From: Drosophila miranda
Taxonomy: Eukaryota; Arthropoda; Insecta; Diptera; Drosophilidae
Direction of reading: 5' to 3'
NCBI RefSeq assembly: GCF_003369915.1
Contig: NW_022881625.1
Coordinates: 3,472,001 to 3,536,000 of the forward strand
DNA length: 64,000 bases
Position 1 is the stretch's first letter, and every line of letters begins with the position of its first letter. Under the pieces are notes generated by a model. That model did not search any database. It was given only the letters and a program-made list of their open reading frames with translations, and was not told the DNA's origin. The position numbers were made by a program, and so were the translations under genes. Of this stretch, positions 58,701 through 64,000 are shown piece by piece.

Positions 58701-60564
58701 TCAAAGCACAAAACAAGTTGATTCTGATTGACGTGCGGCCAAAAAAACACCTACTTTATATTGCAAATAAGTTCCTTCAAGGTTTCCCAGTTGTAAAGAT
58801 AATTTAGGATGAGAAATGTGTTTACTGTTGGGCAAATTGATCAGGGAGGAGCGGAAAGCGTTCTCCGTGGGATGATTGAACTCGATGCTAAAGTTCCGAA
58901 TGAGTCGAGCGATGCCCAGCTCGAGCTCCATGTCCACGATGCGCTTTCCAACGCACATCCGGGGTCCAAATCCGAAGGGCAAGAACACAAACGGATTCTT
59001 CAGCTTCAAGTCATTTGCCGGGCATTGCCCGTTGGAGTCTGTGGCGTTACGAATCCAACGTTCTGGCAGGAACTCAGCAGCCTTGGGGAAGTGCTCCTCG
59101 CTTGATAGCAAGCTCAGGGGAACCATCGACACACAGGTACCAGCTGGCACTTGGTATCCGCTCAAAACGCTGTCCCGATTGAGAAATCGGCCATTGCCGA
59201 TGACCAAAGGATAGATCCGTTGTGACTCTTTGATGCAGGCACGTGGATTGGGAACGTTCTTCATCGATGCCTCAGTGAATTCGGAGTCCTTCTCGGGTAG
59301 AACCTTCATCACCTCTTCTCGGAGTACGGCCTGCTTCTCCGGATTCTTGGCAAGGCACAGCAAGGCCGCTGTAAAGTTACTTGAGGTCTGGAAAAAAAGG
59401 ATGTATGAGATAAGGGTAAGTATGAGAACAACAGACTACGTACGGTATCCACTCCGGCCATTAGCATGTCCATGGCCATAACCGTCGCCACCTTTTTGTC
59501 GATCTTGAGCAGCTTTTCCAGTACACTCTGCTCGCTCTCAGGGCGGACAACACCCTCCTTGGCCTCTTTCTCTAGACGCTCTATAGCTTCGTCTACATAC
59601 GCTGAAGTTATTTCTTGAATGCCATCTAGGGACTTCATTAGCTTCATTAGCTTGGTTGTTTTAACGTAACGCCAGATGGAGGGCTTCATCTCCAGATCGG
59701 CTGTTAATTCAAAAAAATCGTCCAGGTACTTGAAAAGTAACACAGCCTGGTCGTTATCGCCCGACTCTTTGAGCAGTCCCAACTGCTTGTCCAGAGCCAC
59801 CACAGAGACTGACTCGAGGGTCCACCGATTTATAACGTTTAAGAAATCATCTGGAGCTTCCTGGGTATCGATATCACGGAGTGCTTTAATACTGTGAAGG
59901 GGGGAGAACATACTTGAGCGTAAACAGGGATTTATTATCAGTCATACGCAACGTTGCACAAACTCCTGGTTCACTTGGGACATCTTCTTATAGTAAAGCC
60001 GCACGTTCTTCGGCTGCATTAGGACAGGATTTACAGCCGATCGAAAGTCGCTCCAGGTTTTTCCTTGTGTGGGTAAAGCTCCCTCCACTCCCTGGAAGAA
60101 ATCCTTTCTATGAGTCTTCCGATGATAGCGAAGAGTATCGCTGCCAGGCCGATGCGGCCACACTCCTTCGTTCAGGAACACGGCCTCGAAGTCCTTGGGA
60201 TTGTGAATCATCAGGTATGACGTACCTCCCATCATACCTGGTAAATATAATATGTTTCCATAGCCGTCTTGCAAAGCTTTGAACAATTTCACAATGTCCA
60301 GTTTGCTATATTTTCCTCCAGGCATAAAATTCCGAACAGTAGACAGAAAAGTTGTACTAGGAATCTGATCAAAGGGACGAGCTTGTAGCCACTCTGCATC
60401 ATTTCTGGGCTCTGCTACAGCTGCTGTGGTCTGCCAACGCTACAATAGATTTAAAAACGTATATCACTGTGATATCGGATCTATATATTTACCAGCAGAC
60501 TGCTGACAGAGAGGGCTGCTTTTTGCGCCTGAATTACAGATAGACCGCTGCGCACTTTCAACAT
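58701..60564 (-). pseudogene. Cyp12: CYP12 P450, copy 11 (open exons, lost splice donor)
   Basis: Exons are 60493-60564, 59952-60439, 59444-59891 and 58701-59387. All four are open, with ESQR, FLPERW and [10 protein letters not shown] intact, the best-preserved complete P450 here. The flaw is the intron 2 donor: GTGCGT has become TTGCGT (59950-59951), so normal splicing after QEFVQ should fail; a GT one base earlier would shift the frame. Helix I reads AGVDTTSSNFT. If rare splicing rescues it, this copy might make protein. Confidence 0.83.
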
Positions 60565-60679
60565 TTTGCTTGTTAGGAACTTAATTCATTTACTGCAGGA
60601 GCTATACTGCTAAATCATTCCATTAGCTAGATATTTGAAAGGCCTGCGAGAGCTTTGTTGCAAAAAGAGCTGACCGATC
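60565..60679. other. Truncated type A flank
   Basis: Only about 115 bases of the flank remain; the sequence breaks after GCTGACCGAT and goes straight to the feo poly(A). The (GA)n tract and everything beyond are gone, so P450 copy 11 may lack upstream control sites. Confidence 0.55.
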
Positions 60680-60827
60680 TTTTTTTTTTTTTTTGGTTCG
60701 GTTGTCCTTCTTGAAGGTAATTTAATTTTTATTGGGCCAACATCGAAAATAAATGAAACAGAGATAAACAGATAAAGGTACAAAAAATGAAATCAAACAT
60801 AAAACGCAAATAAAAATTCCAATAATC

Positions 60828-62758
60828 TCATCGTGGATTCGGCCACATGCGACTTTCACGTGGCGATGGGAGCTTCAATTGATTGCCAAATCGAGGCCTC
60901 TCCTCCTGATTGACCGCCTGCTTTGACGGTGTGTTGGCGGCCGACGCCACCGAATTGTGGTTTACGAGGACATGGCGAATTCGTGGCACAGCCACGCGAT
61001 TGCGCTGATGCTGCGCCCCGCCGACGGGCAGCTCTGAGGAGCGATTCGAGCGTGTGCCAATGCTGCGTCTGCCCAATCCCCCGCTGCGACGCAATGTGTT
61101 GTCCAGGACGCGGACCCGCTTTAGTGGCGACTTGGACGCCTTCAGCTGGCTGTTGGCCAGCCGCTGTGCGGTAGACGGCGACGGGCGTATCGAATTCAGA
61201 GAGCTCATGAGGCTGCGCTTGGCGTTGGGAGTTCGATACCCCGAAGAGATACCCCTGATGGATTCAGTCGCTTGTGCAGATTCCCAGTGCTCTTGGTCAT
61301 ATTGGGAGTGATCAGCTGGATTGTTGGGGTCTTGCGCAACGACATTGTCGAGGTCGACATTGAGGACATGTTCTTCAAAGTTCGTGGCGTGCGAGAGGCC
61401 GACCGGCAGTCGGCGGTGGCATCATCAATTTGCTGCTGCTGCCCGTCCTCGTGGTGGGCGGGGCCTTCTTGCGAGCCGAGCTCTGCTTGCGGGCCGAGAA
61501 CTATCCTCCCATTCGCCAGCCATCAGCTCCAGTATGTTCTCGCCATAAACCAGAAACGGGCCATGCGATTGCACCTCATAGGCGTGCACCAGTTCAGTGA
61601 TCTGCTGCTCAATCTTGGGCAGCTTCGAGGTGATGGCCTTGCGTTCCTTTTCCTCTTTAAGGAACTGGCCGCCACGATTGTTGAAACGATTCGTCTCGTT
61701 GGCCTTTGCCTGTAGAGCCTGCATGCGGGACCAAAGTTCTGCACGGCTCTCGTACAGATCGAAAATCTCCTTGTTGCACGTGTAGAAGCTCTTCAGATCA
61801 TCCAGCTCCAGCTTCGTTGTAATACTTATTGTAGTAGTTGGAGAAACGCTTGCGCTTCTGCTGGCTCTTGAGCGTTAGATCCCACCACTTGCTTATCTCG
61901 ACGCGCAGCTGCTCGATGAACGTCTTGAGGTTCTGGCTGCGCAGTGCCTGGCAGCGCTGCAGCTCCGAATGGAGGATGTCATAGGTGCGCTGCGTATTCT
62001 CGGTGCACTCGCGCACTCGTCGCATGGCGCTCTCGTCCGTCTCCTGGAGGCGATCCCACAGCACGTAGATCTTCTCGCGCATGTCATGGATTTTGGAGCG
62101 CAGCTCCTGGATCTGCTCGGCATAACTGTTGCGCATCTGCCGCAGCCGCTCTAGTGTCTCTGTTGTTAGATTGTGGCTCAGATCGTTCAGTAGGCGATCC
62201 TCTGCATCGGTCTGGGGCATCAGCTTGAGCATCTTCATGTCATGCTTGATGGCCTTGCGCAGCTGGTCCAGCTCCGTCTGGCGCACTGCGCTCTGAGAGC
62301 GCAGGTTGTCGAGATGGTCGCGAAAGCCGTCCATCTCATCGGGCAGGGGCAGCGGGTCCGCCAGTAGAGGGAGCGGCACTGCGCCCAGCTCTCTGCAGAG
62401 CTGCTCCTGCTGGAGCAGCAGCTCCCCGATCTCCGCCCGACGTTTCGAGAGCTCCTCGCGCAGATGCTCAATGCTTTTGTCCAGCTTCAGCTGCCATATG
62501 ATCAGTGGCACATCGTCGGGCCTCTGACCAATGTCCACCGTCTCATGGAGGAGTCGGGTGAGGTCGCTGGCCTCGGCTCGGAGTGCGGCTATGTCATCCA
62601 GGATGGCCGCCTGCTTCTCCCGCGACTCGGTCAGCAGATCCGTATAGAAATTATCCGCGTGCGCCTTGAGTTTGTGCACTCCACATTGAATGGAGCTGCT
62701 CCACATGCTCGCCAGTCATCTCAAGGATCTCTCCCTTGATGGAGGTTGGGTCAACCAT
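60828..62758 (-). pseudogene. feo: feo retrocopy 11, broken
   Basis: Shares with copy 5 the N-terminal loss (near 62680), the local duplication after LMAGEWE (near 61495) and the 100-base loss in the tail (near 61035). Private damage: about 24 bases are lost near 61811 (YNEDLLELHELEL), about 16 near 61400, and the ELAAADGF-opposite segment is altered near 61248. The last 70 residues before MWPNPR are open. Poly(A) remnant at 60680-60694. Confidence 0.84.
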
Positions 62759-62933
62759 AGCCAATAGGAATGGGTCTTGTATTCGCGAATGGAAGGAATT
62801 TATGTGATGTGTGCAGGATTTCGATTGCACAATGTGTTGCTCAAGGTAAATGCCTCCGCACAGATAAGTGACGCCTCTCGTGTTGGCACAAATTGCACAA
62901 TGAAAATTTTGTGTGCTTGATTTGCCTCATGCC

Positions 62934-64000
62934 TCAAAGCACAAAACAAGTTGATTCTGATTGACGTGCGGCCAAAAAAACCCTTACTTTATATTGCAAA
63001 TAAGTTCCTTCAAGGTTTTCCAGTTGTAAAGATAATTTAGGATGAGAAATGTGTTTACTGTTGGGCAAATTGATCAGGGAGGAGCGGAAAGCGTTCTCCG
63101 TGGGATGATTGAACTCGATGCTAAAGTTCCGAATGAGTCGAGCGATGCCCAGCTCGAGCTCCATGTCCACGATGCGCTTTCCAACGCACATCCGGGGTCC
63201 AAATCCAAAGGGCAAGAACACAAACGGATTCTTCAGCTTCAAGTCATTTGCCGGGCATTGCCCGTTGGAGTCTGTGGCGTTACGAATCCAACGTTCTGGC
63301 AGGAACTCAGCAGCCTTGGGGAAGTGCTCCTCGCTTGATAGCAAGCTCAGGGGAACCATCGACACACAGGTACCAGCTGGCACTTGGTATCCGCTCAAAA
63401 CTCTGTCCCAATTGAGAAATCGGCCATTGCCGATGACCAAAGGATAGATCCGTTGTGACTCTTTGATGCAGGCACGTGGATTGGGAACGTTCTTCATCGA
63501 TGCCTCAGTGAATTCGGAGTCCTTCTCGGGTAGAACCTTCATCACCTCTTCTCGGAGTACGGCCTGCTTCTCCGGATTCTTGGCAAGGCACAGCAAGGCC
63601 GCTGTAAAGGTACTTGAGGTCTGGAAAAAAAGGATTTATGAGATAAGGGTAAGTATGAGAACAACAGACTACGTACGGTATCCACTCCGGCCATTAGCAT
63701 GTCCATGGCCATAACCGTCGCCACCTTTTTGTCGATCTTGAGCAGCTTTTCCAGTACATTCTGCTCGCTCTCAGGGCGGACAACACCCTCCTTGGCCTCT
63801 TTCTCTAGACGCTCTATTGCTTCGTCTACATACGCTGAAGTTATTTCTTGAACGCCATCTAGGGACTTCATTAGCTTCATTAGCTTGGGTGTTTTAACGT
63901 AACGCCAGATGGAGGGCTTCATCTCCAGATCGGCTGTTAATTCAAAAAAATCGTCCAGGTACTTGAAAAGTAACACAGCCTGGTCGTTATCGCCCGACTC
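62934..64000 (-). CDS. Cyp12: CYP12 P450, copy 12 (partial, cut by window end)
   Basis: Exon 4 (62934-63620) and the 3' part of exon 3 (63677 to the edge) are open with normal splice sites at intron 3. Helix I AGVDTTSST, ESQR, FLPERW and [10 protein letters not shown] with haem Cys are all present. [10 protein letters not shown] is shared with copy 7 and PNPRACIK with copies 5 and 11, so it too looks mosaic. No lesion is visible, but exons 1-2 lie outside the window, so intactness cannot be judged. Confidence 0.8.

Noticed and set aside
1720-64000. LTR retroelements or LINE reverse transcriptase
   Set aside because: No long terminal repeats, reverse transcriptase, integrase or capsid motifs were seen in any frame. 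The machinery that made the feo retrocopy must lie elsewhere.
1-64000. tRNA, rRNA or other structured RNA genes
   Set aside because: No cloverleaf boxes or rRNA signatures were noticed by eye. A covariance-model scan was not possible here.

Overview
The window is eukaryotic and looks like Drosophila, most likely the obscura group (D. pseudoobscura / D. miranda type). The clues are short GT-AG introns, a CYP12-family mitochondrial P450, fascetto (feo, the fly PRC1/Ase1 midzone protein) and many DINE-1/mini-me type Helitron copies with (TA)n and (GTCY)n tracts. The species is inferred; no alignment was run.

Layout. Bases 1-1720 are single-copy: three 5' exons of an ARHGAP19-like RhoGAP gene (minus strand) and a broken first exon of an SLC2-type sugar transporter. 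From about 1720 to the end, the window is a tandem array of one composite amplicon, all on the minus strand. Each unit holds a four-exon CYP12 gene followed downstream, within about 180 nt of its stop, by an intronless feo copy. The feo copies look like a retrocopy: no introns, an AATAAA signal, then a poly(A) tract (poly(T) on the plus strand). I count 12 CYP12 copies and 11 feo copies. The basic period is about 4.4-4.8 kb, or 5.1-6.8 kb where Helitrons or a different P450 5' half are present. In two units (14483-16325 and 53398-55240) exons 1-3 of the P450 belong to a diverged paralogue (type B), fused to the common exon 4.

Helitron-like elements sit at a fixed place between the P450 5' flank and the feo poly(A). 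There is one recombinant copy at 4143-5298, two adjacent insertions at 9843-12109, and an expanded tandem array at 43370-51025 that starts just after an assembly gap (43360-43369).

State of the genes. Only one feo copy (17356-19476, 706 codons) is open from end to end; the others carry frameshifts, stops or deletions. Every P450 copy that is complete in the window has at least one serious lesion (stop, frameshift, lost splice site or changed ExxR glutamate). The copy cut by the right edge is undamaged as far as it can be seen. No AATAAA is visible between the P450 stop and the feo start, so the P450 promoter may now drive feo. Co-amplification of a cell-division gene recalls the ampliconic genes of Drosophila neo-sex chromosomes, but that link is inference.
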